This document shows positions 9,731-20,947 of a DNA stretch of 64,000 nucleotides, in pieces. Position 1 is the stretch's first letter, and each line of letters starts with the position of its first letter. The DNA is from Hofstenia miamia (lineage: Eukaryota > Xenacoelomorpha > Acoela): assembly GCA_004352715.1 (NCBI GenBank), contig SCFE01000005.1, positions 2,000,645-2,064,644 of the forward strand, given 5' to 3'. The translations under genes were made by a program, and so were the position numbers. The notes under the pieces were generated by a model. That model made no database searches. It was given only the letters and a program-made list of their open reading frames with translations, and had not been told where the DNA came from.

Positions 9731-10035
9731 CATGCATTAACATGCCATTTTGCATAAGCTGTGGCAATAAATAAACGAAGCTCACCAGGTTAAGTTTAGA
9801 CGTAACATGTGCAAAATGCAAAAACGAAAAACTTTCAATGAAATGCAATCAAATCTTAAATAGGATGGAACAAATATCTGAAAAACTAAGTTGTGGAACA
9901 TGTAAAAAACTAATCCATTTATTTTGCAGTGGTTTAACTAAAAACATCTGGGAAGTACTAAATGGTTCTACTAAAATAAACGGCAATGCGACAATACTGC
10001 AAGTTGTGAAAGGGAGGTCTCAAATATGTTAAGAA
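9731..10035 (+). pseudogene. Cys-rich PHD-like remnant, possibly LINE ORF1
   Basis: Across one stop the frame reads MPFCISCGNK, then TCAKCKNEKLSMKCNQ, then LSCGTCKKLIHLFCSGLTKN. The C-x2-C...C-x2-C...C-x2-C...H-x2-C spacing resembles a PHD or related zinc finger. Such fingers are common in the ORF1 of CR1-like LINEs, and LINE pieces lie on both sides, so an ORF1 origin is inferred. The frame stops at 10030 after an apparent frameshift. It could instead be a decayed cellular PHD exon. Confidence 0.45.
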
Positions 10036-11884
10036 ATGTAGAGACTGCAATTACCGAAATATAGAAATATTCCAATATTATGAAATCACTTCCTGTAAGA
10101 AGTAGTACCATTTGGCTGGATTAGGATTTTCAAGATTGCTTAACTCAAAAATATTTTTTAGAGTCTGACAAAGTTCTGCGATAACACAAAAATCTTGTAC
10201 CGGTCCCGTCAGTGACCATGCCGTTGAAAGTTCTCAACAAAAAAGTATCTCTAAAAATTTTTTAACGATACGATACTGACGGGACTGGCACGCGAACGAG
10301 TTCGGGACAGTACCAGTACCGCACACTCTGGAATTGGATGTTTTATTGAACTCTTATGCTTGTATGTTAGAGGAAATATTCTGAATGCTTTTAAGATTTT
10401 GTATAACGCTATTTCAAAAGAGTTATAGCTGTTTCACTTGCAAATGCTTTGACTGGGTTATTGCTTTGTACATTAGCATTACAATTTTTAGGTATGAGAA
10501 AACAATCAAAATATTTTTAAGTAATTTTTGGCAGAGCTCTCCATAGGAATGGAAACACTATTGGAAGCCGGTGGGAATAATATTTCGCTTGAGAATTAAG
10601 TGGAAAAAAATAATACAAAATCCCATTTCACTAATATGGGACAAAATTCCCATCAGAACTAAAGCTATGTGGTTAGTTGCAGTTGTATTGGTTACAAATT
10701 TTGTATAAGTATAAGGTGGCTACGGTTGTAACGGAAAATGGCCAAGTTTTTTATATCGTTTGAGATATCAATATCTGTCTATGCTTTCAGAAGCAAGTGT
10801 TACTAATTGCAGTGTACACCATATCGACAACGGTGAATTTAATCCGATTAGGGAAGCGTTCCAAAAAGCATACTCTAAAATAGTGTTAAGAATTGCGTGA
10901 ATTAATGCCTAACTAGAGAGGAGTTATACACTCATTGCATCCTGAGTACAACACTAAGCAAAATACCCTACTATCAATTTCAAAAGCGTGTGGAATAATT
11001 GTATTTGGGAGGAAACAAGCATCTAATTTGCCTCTAGTTAACGCTTTAGTTCACCCGATTTTAAAGTATTCATTTTGGATCACTTCCCTTAGTGTATTAA
11101 ATTTTTATTCGTTCAATGCTTAAATTTTGTCTCACTTGAAAGTCTTTATTGGTTTGAAAATTTTTTATTTTGAGAAATTTGTTTGTTACGATTATCAATA
11201 AAAAAGAGACGGTTAGGTTAAGGTAACGAAGTACTTGTAACTGAACAGCTCTAATCAGAACGTACAAAAAAACCATGTCACAATGCTCCAGATTTTTTAT
11301 AGAATTCAAAATTCAAAAATTAACAAATACATTTGTAATGGATAAGATTTATTTTCACTGGAGTGTGTTGCTATTTTAAATAATAAATAAATAAAAAATT
11401 ACTTTTGAAAGACTGGAATGGAGACGAAGACATTGGAGTAGTGCTTTAGTTGGACCTCGACTTACGGCTGGGCAAAGACACACAATATTTTCTTACCCGC
11501 AAAACTCTACATTGGAGATCAGAGTTTAGGACATTTATCATTGATCTTGCAATCCAAATGTTTGAGGAAGTTCATTTCACAAATTATATGGTTTTTTACT
11601 AAACGATTTATGAGTGTCAATTAGGGTTTTATTGCTAAGATTTATTAAAAACGTATTTGTTCTGTAGATAATCGGGAATTTATGTTCTAACTAAATACAT
11701 GGCACATTTTGATTTAAAAAATCAGTTTTAAAAAGTCAAATTTATGAAACAATTTAAAAAATCGGTTAGTCAGACTCTATCAAGCGTGCCTACCAGCAAT
11801 TCAAATTCTACAAACACTAGTTTTTAAAGCGTACAAGATTTTTGGACTATAAACGAAAATTCAGTTTAAGTCACGATAGGAGGG
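10036..11884. other. AT-rich intergenic DNA with one GC-richer inverted repeat
   Basis: The only structure seen is ACCGGTCCCGTCAGT (about 10200) facing ACTGACGGGACTGG (about 10270), an imperfect hairpin with a loop of about 55 bases, possibly the end of a small MITE. No genes recognised. Confidence 0.45.
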
Positions 11885-12059
11885 TTGGAACGCGAAATGC
11901 GAACGATCAGAAAGAACTCATGATGATGATAAATACGGCCGCATCAGAGGCGATGGGTTCTGTTTCAACTGACTGCGACTGAATAAACGCGTCGCCTCAA
12001 GAGATTCAGTGATTATCAAATGAATGCACAAATTAGCGAGAAACAGCCAAATGATAAAT

Positions 12060-12421
12060 ACGATAAGTGCAAAAATCTGAGCAGTAGAAGAAGAGAATTT
12101 CGCGCTGAGAGACGAGAACCGCAAAATGAACGAGATTTTAGATAGTTATCAAAAGTTTCTAGAAGGTGTAGACGTGAAGACGTGCACTTCTAACTTGATT
12201 ATCACTGGTGTAAGCGAGAAAGAATCTATGATGAATAAAAGGGACAATGAAGGAAAAGTCGCTGAGATTTTTCATATAATGGGAGTTGACGTGTCATGTC
12301 TGAAAAGCACTCGAAGGATTGGTAAAAAATTCGATCGACCTCGTCCTCTTCTCGCTAACCTTCATTCAAGCATACGCGCAAAGATATTTTGTCTAAACGG
12401 CCTGCACTTAAACCCCCCCCC
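12060..12421 (+). pseudogene. LINE ORF1: coiled coil followed by RRM-like domain
   Basis: In frame with the ATG at 12126, and extending upstream to a TGA at about 12078, the protein starts with a charged heptad-like segment (VEEENFALRDENRKMNEILD). It then reads SNLIITGVSEKESM, EGKVAEIFHIMGVD and STRRIGKKFDRPRPLLANL. A coiled coil followed by NLIITGVSE and RRIG-x-x...RPRPLL is the pattern of the RNA-binding ORF1 protein of L1-like and related LINEs, which trimerises and coats the element RNA. The frame runs into a poly-C and then the gap. The upstream TGA suggests decay. Confidence 0.68.
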
Positions 12422-13268
12422 NNNNNNNNNNNNNNNNNNNNNNNNNNNNNNNNNNNNNNNNNNNNNNNNNNNNNNNNNNNNNNNNNNNNNNNNNNNNNNN
12501 NNNNNNNNNNNNNNNNNNNNNNNNNNNNNNNNNNNNNNNNNNNNNNNNNNNNNNNNNNNNNNNNNNNNNNNNNNNNNNNNNNNNNNNNNNNNNNNNNNNN
12601 NNNNNNNNNNNNNNNNNNNNNNNNNNNNNNNNNNNNNNNNNNNNNNNNNNNNNNNNNNNNNNNNNNNNNNNNNNNNNNNNNNNNNNNNNNNNNNNNNNNN
12701 NNNNNNNNNNNNNNNNNNNNNNNNNNNNNNNNNNNNNNNNNNNNNNNNNNNNNNNNNNNNNNNNNNNNNNNNNNNNNNNNNNNNNNNNNNNNNNNNNNNN
12801 NNNNNNNNNNNNNNNNNNNNNNNNNNNNNNNNNNNNNNNNNNNNNNNNNNNNNNNNNNNNNNNNNNNNNNNNNNNNNNNNNNNNNNNNNNNNNNNNNNNN
12901 NNNNNNNNNNNNNNNNNNNNNNNNNNNNNNNNNNNNNNNNNNNNNNNNNNNNNNNNNNNNNNNNNNNNNNNNNNNNNNNNNNNNNNNNNNNNNNNNNNNN
13001 NNNNNNNNNNNNNNNNNNNNNNNNNNNNNNNNNNNNNNNNNNNNNNNNNNNNNNNNNNNNNNNNNNNNNNNNNNNNNNNNNNNNNNNNNNNNNNNNNNNN
13101 NNNNNNNNNNNNNNNNNNNNNNNNNNNNNNNNNNNNNNNNNNNNNNNNNNNNNNNNNNNNNNNNNNNNNNNNNNNNNNNNNNNNNNNNNNNNNNNNNNNN
13201 NNNNNNNNNNNNNNNNNNNNNNNNNNNNNNNNNNNNNNNNNNNNNNNNNNNNNNNNNNNNNNNNNNNN

Positions 13269-15311
13269 AGGTCACGTCCTCTGCAGAAGCAAAATTGCTT
13301 TTGAATAATGTGTCGGCTAGTATAAGCAGAGCTTCAAGGAAGTCACATGCGATGGTACAGAATGGCAGACGTCGCAGGGATACCTCAATGAGCCGTTGGA
13401 AATCTATCAATTGGAGAGGTACCACGAAATGGATTAGTCACCAACATGAGAACCGTCCCACAGGTACGGAGTTCCATAACCATTGCACCAGATTCTACAA
13501 TTCACATTAAAACCTCCTAGAACCTATAACAGATGACTTGCCATACATTCCAGTTTTAGATGATGATATAATGATAACAGAAGTAAGAGAAATAACTGAG
13601 TCGTTAAAAGACAAAGCTGCCGATGAACATGGTGTGTACCCGGGGTTATTACGGTTCCTCCCAATGTTGTAGCTGTATTTTTTGCTAAACCGGTTTAACA
13701 TTATATTCGTCTTAAATATCTTTCCAGCATTGTGGGAGTAGTCTAGGATGACAGAGTTATTTAAGAAAGGGAATCCGCTTAAGTGCAATAACTACCGCAG
13801 TATAAATGTGTCAGGTGCTTTCACTAAAGTGTATGAAACTATTCTTGCAAAACGATTGGCAATGTGGTATAGCGTGTGTTCAGAACAAACAGGTGCACAC
13901 AAATAGAAATGATGTCTTGAGCAAATCTGCACACTTCACTTATTCATAGACCATGCAAGGGTATCAAAGAAGCCTTTATTTCTTTTGTATATAGATTTCT
14001 CCAAGGCCTACGATAAAGTTCCTCGGACGAAACTATTCAATCTATTGCGATCCATTGGATGTGGACCAAGAATGTTATTGACTCTTTTCGAATTTACCGA
14101 TCTACGAAGTTCATCTTATAGACAACGAGTGTTGATGCCACACAAGCTGTGAAGCAAGGGTCCCCACATCGTGCATCCTTTTTGTGATTTATGTAGATGC
14201 TCTAATTCGTCGTCTTCGTTCTCTGTGTGTTCTCGAAGACTCACTCCCATGTCATTCCCTTCTCATGATGGACGATCCGGACCTTCTTGCTTGTTCACAC
14301 CAAGCGCTATTGAAAAAATTGAAAATTGTTTCTGAAGACTGTGAGGAACATGGGGTGTCTATTAATTATGCTAAAACAAAACTCATGGTAATAAATGCAT
14401 CAAAGGTCCAAGACAGAGCACCTATTCCCGTAGATCAAGTCAATAACATCACATACTCGGCATCCTATACATACCTTGGTGTCATTTTCAGTGATACAGG
14501 ACGAACGATTTCTGATGTGTCACAGCACATCGAATTTACGAAAAAAATGTAGTCAAATATGCTGCTTTTACAAATGAGAATCCGAACATCCCGTTCACTA
14601 TGAAGAAAATGGTAGCTGAGTCGGCCATATTGTCGTCTGTATTGTACGGTTGCAAATCTTGGTTATTGGGTGCATGCCACAAGAAGGCGGAAAGAGTATA
14701 TATGAACATAGTAAAGCTAATGTTATCCGTCGGATCATCTACTCCGAATCTCCCCTGTATTGTGGAAGCGGGTTCCCTCTTATGCTGCAAGCGTATTGCC
14801 ACAAGACAACGCAAGTGGTGGATGGACAAGCTTCAACGCCCCGAACGTCCATGCTCCACTCCTATTCTCACTAGATTTATGTCGAACCGTCTGGTCTCCA
14901 GCATATGTGTTTCTTGATAACGTAGTCTTAGGAGAAATTCCATTGTCAGACAACTTCAAGGAAAGCATATCAAACTCAGATAAGTAAAAAATTATTACAT
15001 ACGCTCAGTTTCTAAGACAATTTGGTTCAAAAGTATGCTATAATCAGCACCACAAGAATGCGTCTTTCGTCGCATCGATTACGAGTTGAAAGAGGTCGAT
15101 GGTCGACGTTTACAGAGGCACGAAAGAGTGGGCACCTGCGACAACTCGACTGTCAAGAACGAATTCCACGTTATTTTCCGGTGCTCGAAGGCTCACCCAG
15201 TTACCCAACAGTTGGTAAATTCACCTCCAACCTCGGATCCTTTTCGATGATTTTCCCTCCCGTGTCACTACAACAGCTATTCACAATGTGCTAAAAGCCT
15301 TTGATGCATAA
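13269..15311 (+). pseudogene. LINE ORF2 remnant: reverse transcriptase and C-terminal region
   Basis: Across frameshifts: VREITESLKDKAADEHG (about 13580, fingers), NNYRSINVSGAFTKVYETIL (about 13790), LYIDFSKAYDKVPRTKLFNL (motif A, about 13990), VKQGSPTSCILFVIYVDAL (motif B, about 14150-14200), HSLLMMDDPDLLA (motif C, where the family has an A/M-DD core), SASYTYLGVIFSD (about 14460-14500) and a thumb with SAILSSVLYGCKSWL. The C-terminal end has TRMRLSSHRLRVERGRWS and a final KAFDA with TAA at 15309-15311. The order is complete from fingers to C-terminus but at least five frame changes or stops are needed. Target-primed reverse transcription is the family's known role; this copy cannot be active. 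Confidence 0.8.
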
Positions 15312-15456
15312 TTTCTAAATATTACAACACATTATGGACCGTTAGATATTAGCTTTGTAAATTACATATATATATATATATATATATATACATACAATTT
15401 TTGTTCTGTAGATGCGTGCGATGTATTTTTTAATGGTCAATAACCATCTATCTATC

Positions 15457-16477
15457 TAGAAAAATGCAAAATATTATATATGCACAAAATCAATATTATT
15501 TGAAGCTTTATAACATAGTATATTTAATTTGAGATTTATTCAATACTATCATTTGAATAACAAGTATTTATTTTTTGGAAAACTATAACAGTCAATTTTT
15601 GTTCGCGGTTTATGTTGAGTATGATTTGGAGTAGGGTCCAAATCAGGGACACTGATGTGCTGTTAAACTCCGGGTCTGGGCAGAACAATTGTACTAGGAT
15701 CTCACCACTGCACTATGCCATCTTCATATAGAGATCTGATGAGAACCCCGTGGAAATCTCATGGGAATCCTACAATAACTTCCAAAGGCACCAGGTTGTA
15801 AATGGAAGTCCAAACTTTCTTCACGCACAACTATTTTTCGGTTTTACTTTACTAAACTTTTTTTGAAAAACATTTTCAAATATTTTCAATAATCAGCCTT
15901 TTTTGTTAATTAAATTTTGTTGATCAAATTGAAATTAATTTAATAAAAATCTTCAAAATGGCTATAATGTAGTGAATAAAATACAAATATTAATTTCCAT
16001 AAAAACAATTTCGTATTGTAAGAAATTCTTAACTAATTTTTTAGTTAAGTGCGGCACCGGCAGTGTTGAAGTGATGCAGTTGCAGTTTTGATTAAATCAA
16101 ACAAAAACAAATTATTATTTACATTAAACAAAAAGGATTTCTTAAATTGTGTACTTTTAAAGTATATTTTTATTTTCTATATAATGATTTGCGACAAAGA
16201 AATGTGTGCAATCATTAGACTCCCATCTAATCATATAGCTACTGTTAATCAGAATTTAACTTCTAAGCCTTCATATTTTTTCAAAAATAAATTTAGTAAA
16301 ATTCATAATTTTCAAAAATGTGCTGCAATACAGCCAATACATTGGTTACTTGAAAATATATTACTATAACAACAAGAAGGTAAGATCATTTCATAATTTA
16401 TCAGCTAGAGGGTGAATAAATCATATACTAAATATCATTGGAGTTTAGAATTAAAATGACGTAACATTTAGAGCATA
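15457..16477. other. AT-rich intergenic DNA
   Basis: A 93-codon open frame at 16088-16369 (plus) has no recognisable domain and amino-acid use typical of AT-rich random sequence. Nothing else seen. Confidence 0.45.
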
Positions 16478-16786
16478 TTCCGTTAGAGGGCTCAACATTT
16501 TCATAATAGAATTTCTTAATATGGGTGTTAGCAGGCAAAAAAATCGTATGTTACAATATCCATATATCTACTGTTAATTAGATTAGTAAACATTTACATG
16601 TTTCCAAATATCGTCCTTTTCNNNNNNNNNNNNNNNNNNNNNTTCCGTTAGAGGGCTCAACATTTTCATAATAGAATTTCTTAATATGGGTGTTAGCAGG
16701 CAAAAAAATCGTATGTTACAATATCCATATATCTACTGTTAATTAGATTAGTAAACATTTACATGTTTCCAAATATCGTCCTTTTC
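16478..16786 (+). repeat. Exact 144-bp duplication flanking a 21-N gap (assembly artefact)
   Basis: 16478-16621 (TTCCGTTAGAGGGCTC... to ...CGTCCTTTTC) is repeated identically at 16643-16786. The placement on both sides of the gap indicates unmerged contig ends. Confidence 0.88.
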
Positions 16787-17237
16787 AGTAGATGCAAAGC
16801 ATGATAAACATTTACACTTAAGGCTACGGTTAGACTAGGTGATTGGTTAAAAGTGCTCTGTCTTATTTAAAAGTATTGCACGTCTAACCACCCGAGGTAA
16901 TTAGCGATGTGGCGATCACAAAGAAATCGTGTGCGTTCAATAGCCAAACTCGATATTTTTAAATAGTAAGTTTTTTTATCTTAGGTGGACATTATTATCA
17001 TTTTTCCTTAAAAAAAGTTTACGACCCCTTTTTGTTAGCAGGGCTTTAATTATCGTTTAGGCGACTTACAAATTTGTTTTGTTCAAAGTACATTGTGTTA
17101 CTTAAATCCTTGGAAGCCAAAGCGTAAATCAGTAATAAGTAAAAAAGTTTAAAAATTATAAGTGTTTCGGATTCAAGTTAATACAATTTGCACTGTATGT
17201 TAATGTATATAGCATAATATTGATTCGTTTTATTTTT

Positions 17238-17239
17238 AG
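17238..17239 (+). promoter_or_regulatory. Likely 3' splice acceptor just before the start codon
   Basis: TTCGTTTTATTTTTAG is followed three bases later by ATG at 17243. The pyrimidine tract and AG suggest that a 5' UTR intron ends here, which supports the chosen start. Confidence 0.5.
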
Positions 17240-17242
17240 AAA

Positions 17243-17998
17243 ATGAAGCTATTTCCATTATATGTATTAAAAATTGTACTTTCCACACTACTGTTGGGCT
17301 TCCTATGTAGATCAAACGATGTTGTAAGAAAAGCAAGCTCGCGTTCTTATCAACGTATAAAATTTCATGGCTTTGCAAGTTGCGCAATAAATTTTCATCG
17401 TCAAGATTCTGAAAATAACTTTGAGTGTTGCTACGAAAAAAAACGTAGGTATTACCAAGCTCTAAATATGAATGATTTTGAAGTCTGGATCCAGCGTTCT
17501 GCTTTCCAAATTACATCAGTTAGACATTGGAATAACCAATTTCTTATCATTTATTATCAGTTACCTTTACCTTCACAAATTTACTTTGAATGCAATATTA
17601 GTTATATTGAAATCCCCAATCCCACTTGGGAAACATGTCCACCTGGTACGATCATTTATCTCCCCGAATCAGGATATGACTTCCGTAATTTAATTGCGAA
17701 GTCACTAATCTATAACTTAAAACAATCTATTTATGTTTCATTTTTGATAAAATCTCTTGAAGAAGGCGAAGTTTCAACATTTCAAACATGCGCTACAGCT
17801 GATGCCGCACTTCAACCTTACATTTGCGAAGCCAAATATCACTATTTAACGAATGGTATATTCAATATTTTCTTCAAGAATTACTCTTTAACATACACTA
17901 CAGAAATTAGCACACCTTTTGGAACTAAGCAATTCACAACAATTCCTGGAAATGAAAGTTGTACAAATATGGAGTTAGACGCAACCACAAATGAGTAG
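17243..17998 (+). CDS. Secreted protein of unknown function, 251 aa
   Basis: The start ATG sits 3 bases after a good splice-acceptor sequence. Residues 1-22 (MKLFPLYVLKIVLSTLLLGF) form a clear signal peptide, with cleavage likely near residues 22-25. The mature part has about nine cysteines (CCYEKKRRYY, YFECNISY, WETCPPGT, FQTCATADA, YICEAKY, NESCTNME) and several N-x-S/T sites, fitting an extracellular, disulphide-bonded glycoprotein. No domain was recognised. The frame closes at TAG 17996-17998. The next long exon on the same strand starts about 600 bp on, so this may be exon 2 of a longer gene if a donor is used near 17957-17960; those sites are weak. A long open frame in AT-rich DNA with a signal peptide makes it very likely real. 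Confidence 0.7.
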   Translation: MKLFPLYVLKIVLSTLLLGFLCRSNDVVRKASSRSYQRIKFHGFASCAINFHRQDSENNFECCYEKKRRYYQALNMNDFEVWIQRSAFQITSVRHWNNQFLIIYYQLPLPSQIYFECNISYIEIPNPTWETCPPGTIIYLPESGYDFRNLIAKSLIYNLKQSIYVSFLIKSLEEGEVSTFQTCATADAALQPYICEAKYHYLTNGIFNIFFKNYSLTYTTEISTPFGTKQFTTIPGNESCTNMELDATTNE

Positions 17999-18606
17999 TG
18001 TGTTGCAATATGAAAACAAATAGCCTACACGAAAGGTACACAGGTTCGGGACTAAAAATAGAACGCCAAATGGGACAAGGCCCCTAGAGGTAATCAAGAA
18101 TTATATTATAGTTTTAAATGCAAATACTTCTTTGCAATTTCTATGACTATTTACAATAGAAGTTTAGGCGGACTACTGATTTATTATAAGTAATTTGATT
18201 TTTGAAATAAAAATTTAAAGTTTTTGATTAGCTTATTGTTACAAGAACTTTTTAAAATCGGAATTAGAGTTATTTAGTATTTTCACTTACCTTTTGTAAC
18301 CATTACTTTTTAACTACATCGAGTTTTAATAATAAAAGTGCATTAAAAATATATGCTATCGGAATTAACTTTAAAAATACCCAAACGAGAGATAATACTG
18401 CATAGCTTTTGTGTAAAAAATTTGTAGAAAATCTATTTTTCGGGGGATTTTTACATAACTTATGAGTTTGGAATTATGCAATAAACATCTTCAAACTGTT
18501 AAAGAGTATTATCGTCAAAACTTTTATTAAGTAACTTAAACTTTTTTTATATAAATTTAAAATCCGCGATGGAAGCAAAAGTTAGAATCAAAGATTTTTA
18601 TATTAG
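17999..18606 (+). other. AT-rich interval, intron or intergenic
   Basis: It holds several AATAAAA-like words (for example 18206 and 18331) that could end the upstream gene, and it ends in a pyrimidine-rich stretch with TTTTTATATTAG at 18595-18606 that looks like a splice acceptor for the following exon. Confidence 0.45.
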
Positions 18607-19787
18607 ATTATCCGCAACACACTACTGAACTTAAAAGTGGTCCATTGGTATTCGCTTATTATTTTAACCGAAGTTTGATTTGTGACTATGGAAATGAAAA
18701 CGGAAAGACTTTTTACAATTTTCCGGAACAAACTCTCTATTACAACCATTTCTTTTCAACTCTTTGTTTTGAAGAGGACAGCTCTTGTCCCAATGTCCAA
18801 CACATTACGTCTAATTGTGATTTACTCATATTTGTTAGTTGGTTTTCTGCGTTAGATAAAGTATGCTATAACAAAGGAAACAACAATTTATTCTTCGTAA
18901 TTGGTATACTTGATCAATCTCAACAAGTTCAAAATGTAAGTGACCTACGCCTTCAAGCACGGCCTTCTTGCGTCCATCGTTCATATGTATTTAAATTCAA
19001 ATTTGTTTGTTTTGATCATAACACAATAATTCAAATCACATACGAAAATGAAGCAATTGAAATGCTTAAGAAAGTGCTGCCATTTTATATTGAAAATTTT
19101 GTCGTGGACATGCATCGTAAATCAGTATCTGAAGAGCTGTGTAACGACTTGGTACCAATGCTCTTCATATCTGGAAATATAGATTTCAATTTAACTAAGA
19201 ACGCTTCAACTGAGTTTCTATATTCTAGTTACCTTTCCAGTGAATTGTCGTTGATTATGTTACGAGTGCTGCTGCAGGATGTTCCTTGCATAAATGCTCC
19301 AAGGTTCTCGTTATTAGCGGATTTCTTTAATCCTTCACCTTTGATTAGTAACGAACCCCCCTATTGTGAAGAAATATTTTTTGAGATTTTCTTTACAAAT
19401 CAGGTACTTATTTGTAAAAGAATGACGAATGATTTCAGGTTTACAGAACACCAAATGAATGGCTTCACTAAGTATGATGGTATTGGGTCATTTGAAAGAA
19501 GAAATACCTTAGGTGATATTAAAGATCCATTTTATATTCGAGGCTATTTTGATAATGATAGAATTATTGATGAAATGAAAGTGCGAAGGTTGCATGAGGA
19601 AGAATTTTCATATATACTTTACAGTACATTTTCTAGTTTGCATGGTCAAAACCAATTATATTCAAGCAATTTTGTCTGCAAGGATGAGAAAACAGTTCAT
19701 GCCGTGCTTGACATGGACAATGATGGCTATGATGATTTTGTTTGCACAAGTTTTGGGAAGATCTATTTCGTCTATAATCGTGTCTGA
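18607..19787 (+). CDS. Terminal exon of an extracellular FG-GAP-like protein (about 393 codons)
   Basis: The frame has no suitable ATG at its start, but a plausible acceptor (ATTTTTATATTAG|AT) precedes 18607, so I treat it as a 3' exon. The protein is rich in aromatic residues and cysteine (CFEEDSSCPN, NCDLLIF, CVHRSY, CINAPRF). Near its end it has YIRGYFDNDRIIDEM and AVLDMDNDGYDDFVCTSFG. The D-x-D-N-D-G-x-D-D loop plus FVCTSFG fits a calcium-binding FG-GAP/VCBS-type repeat as in integrin-alpha-like and other secreted proteins; the earlier block may be a second worn repeat. Stop TGA is at 19785-19787 and polyA signals follow 135-200 bp on. Together with 17243-17998 it may form one secreted gene. 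Family otherwise unknown. Confidence 0.65.
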
Positions 19788-19922
19788 TCAACAAACAATA
19801 TACAATAATATGCATTTAATTTAACATTTCTTCCTGTAACTATTTTTCCTTTTCCTTTTTGTTTTCTGTGAGTTACGTATCTAAATGTGGGCAGCCAATA
19901 GACAGGTTTAGATAAAGGTTTT

Positions 19923-19988
19923 AATAAATGCTGTAGTAATGCCTCTGATAAAAGTTAATTGTGAAGTTTAGAGTGTAAATGCAATAAA
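19923..19988 (+). terminator. Two polyadenylation signals after the FG-GAP-like exon
   Basis: AATAAA at 19923-19928 and again at 19983-19988, 136 and 196 bases after the stop codon on the same strand. In AT-rich DNA such words also occur by chance. Confidence 0.4.
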
Positions 19989-20189
19989 AACCTTTACTAG
20001 TAAGTCTTATATGTCTTTATCAATTATCATCGAACACAATTCCACGGAATAATTAGCTACAGATCACAACTACTAGACATGATCAAAAATGTTTTAGAGA
20101 AGCCTTGGCAACAGAATGCTGTTAAATCTGAATTGTCTAAAAGATTGCAGAATTTTCTTTTATATTTTATACTTGATAGTCGAATGGTA

Positions 20190-20690
20190 ACTTTGATTCT
20201 AATTGCGGGAATGTTTTGATTTAGAGTTTAGATAGAATAAGAGGATGAGTGTTGAGAAGATGCGAAAGTGAAACAGAGTTAGCGAAGATTTCGGAATTAT
20301 TTAAAAGAAAATGATCAAGATACGATTGGCCTCTAGTTGGAGAATAGTCAATTAATAAATGAATATCCTTAGAAGCAGTAAAAATTTTTACATCAAGGAA
20401 ATTGAAATCATCACATATATCAAAGTTTGACGAAGGTAACTGAGAAAAAAATCAAATTGCAGCTATCCACAAGGAAATCAATATGGTATAGAGTGATCTG
20501 CAAGATACATGACTGTGATATGCAAAAAACGGACTATGAAATGAATCATTATTGCAATTCATCCGCAAATTTTCAAATGCTTTAACCCTAGAACGACTGA
20601 ATAGGAAAATTGACCTAAATTGATTATATCTTTTTGAATTATATTTAGGGAATTTGCTAAATTTTTCTAATATTTCGTTACTTTTACTAT
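20190..20690 (-). pseudogene. LINE endonuclease fragment
   Basis: On the minus strand, after a frameshift near 20450, the sequence reads LPSSNFDICDDFNFLDVKIF, then IDYSPTRGQSYLDHFLLN, then SLSHLLNTHPLI. The (G)DFN-x-x-D block, the PTRGQSYLDH block and the final H-L-x-x-x-HPL block are in the order seen in the second half of LINE AP-type endonucleases. The usual S-D-H before P-L is eroded. The fragment abuts a (TA)n tract at 20703. No RT follows downstream (left), so it is a truncated relic. Confidence 0.6.
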
Positions 20691-20698
20691 GCTTACTA

Positions 20699-20702
<4 letters not shown>

Positions 20703-20730
<28 letters not shown>
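20703..20730. repeat. (TA)n microsatellite
   Basis: Uninterrupted TA run bordering the endonuclease fragment. Confidence 0.95.
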
Positions 20731-20736
<6 letters not shown>

Positions 20737-20947
20737 TTAATTTACTGAGATTAATATAATTAATTGACATTAATACAAAAACGCTACGACTATATTATAG
20801 TCATCGTCAGATAACAATATTTTTGCGGTAATAAAAGTTTAGAATATACTACACTTTATAATTTAATGATATTGCATACACTAGAATAATTTAATCTCAT
20901 TCTTGCCTAAATTACATTGTTTATTCATGATGTTGTCTTTGTTATGT

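Larger units (their letters stand above)
11885..15456 (+). mobile_element. LINE with coiled-coil/RRM ORF1 and RT ORF2
   Basis: The element has an ORF1 with a coiled coil and an RRM-like domain (12060-12421), an 847-N gap (12422-13268) where the rest of ORF1 and the endonuclease should be, RT and thumb (13269-15311), and a short tail ending near CATCTATCTATCTAG (15443-15457). The RT differs clearly from the 2A-type LINE (different fingers, motif and thumb sequences), so it is a second family. Many stops and frameshifts mark it as dead. The start is approximate. Confidence 0.75.

Noticed and set aside
12126-13510. Open frames of 350-390 codons across the gap at 12422-13268
   Set aside because: Most of each frame is N. 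Only the sequenced ends were used.
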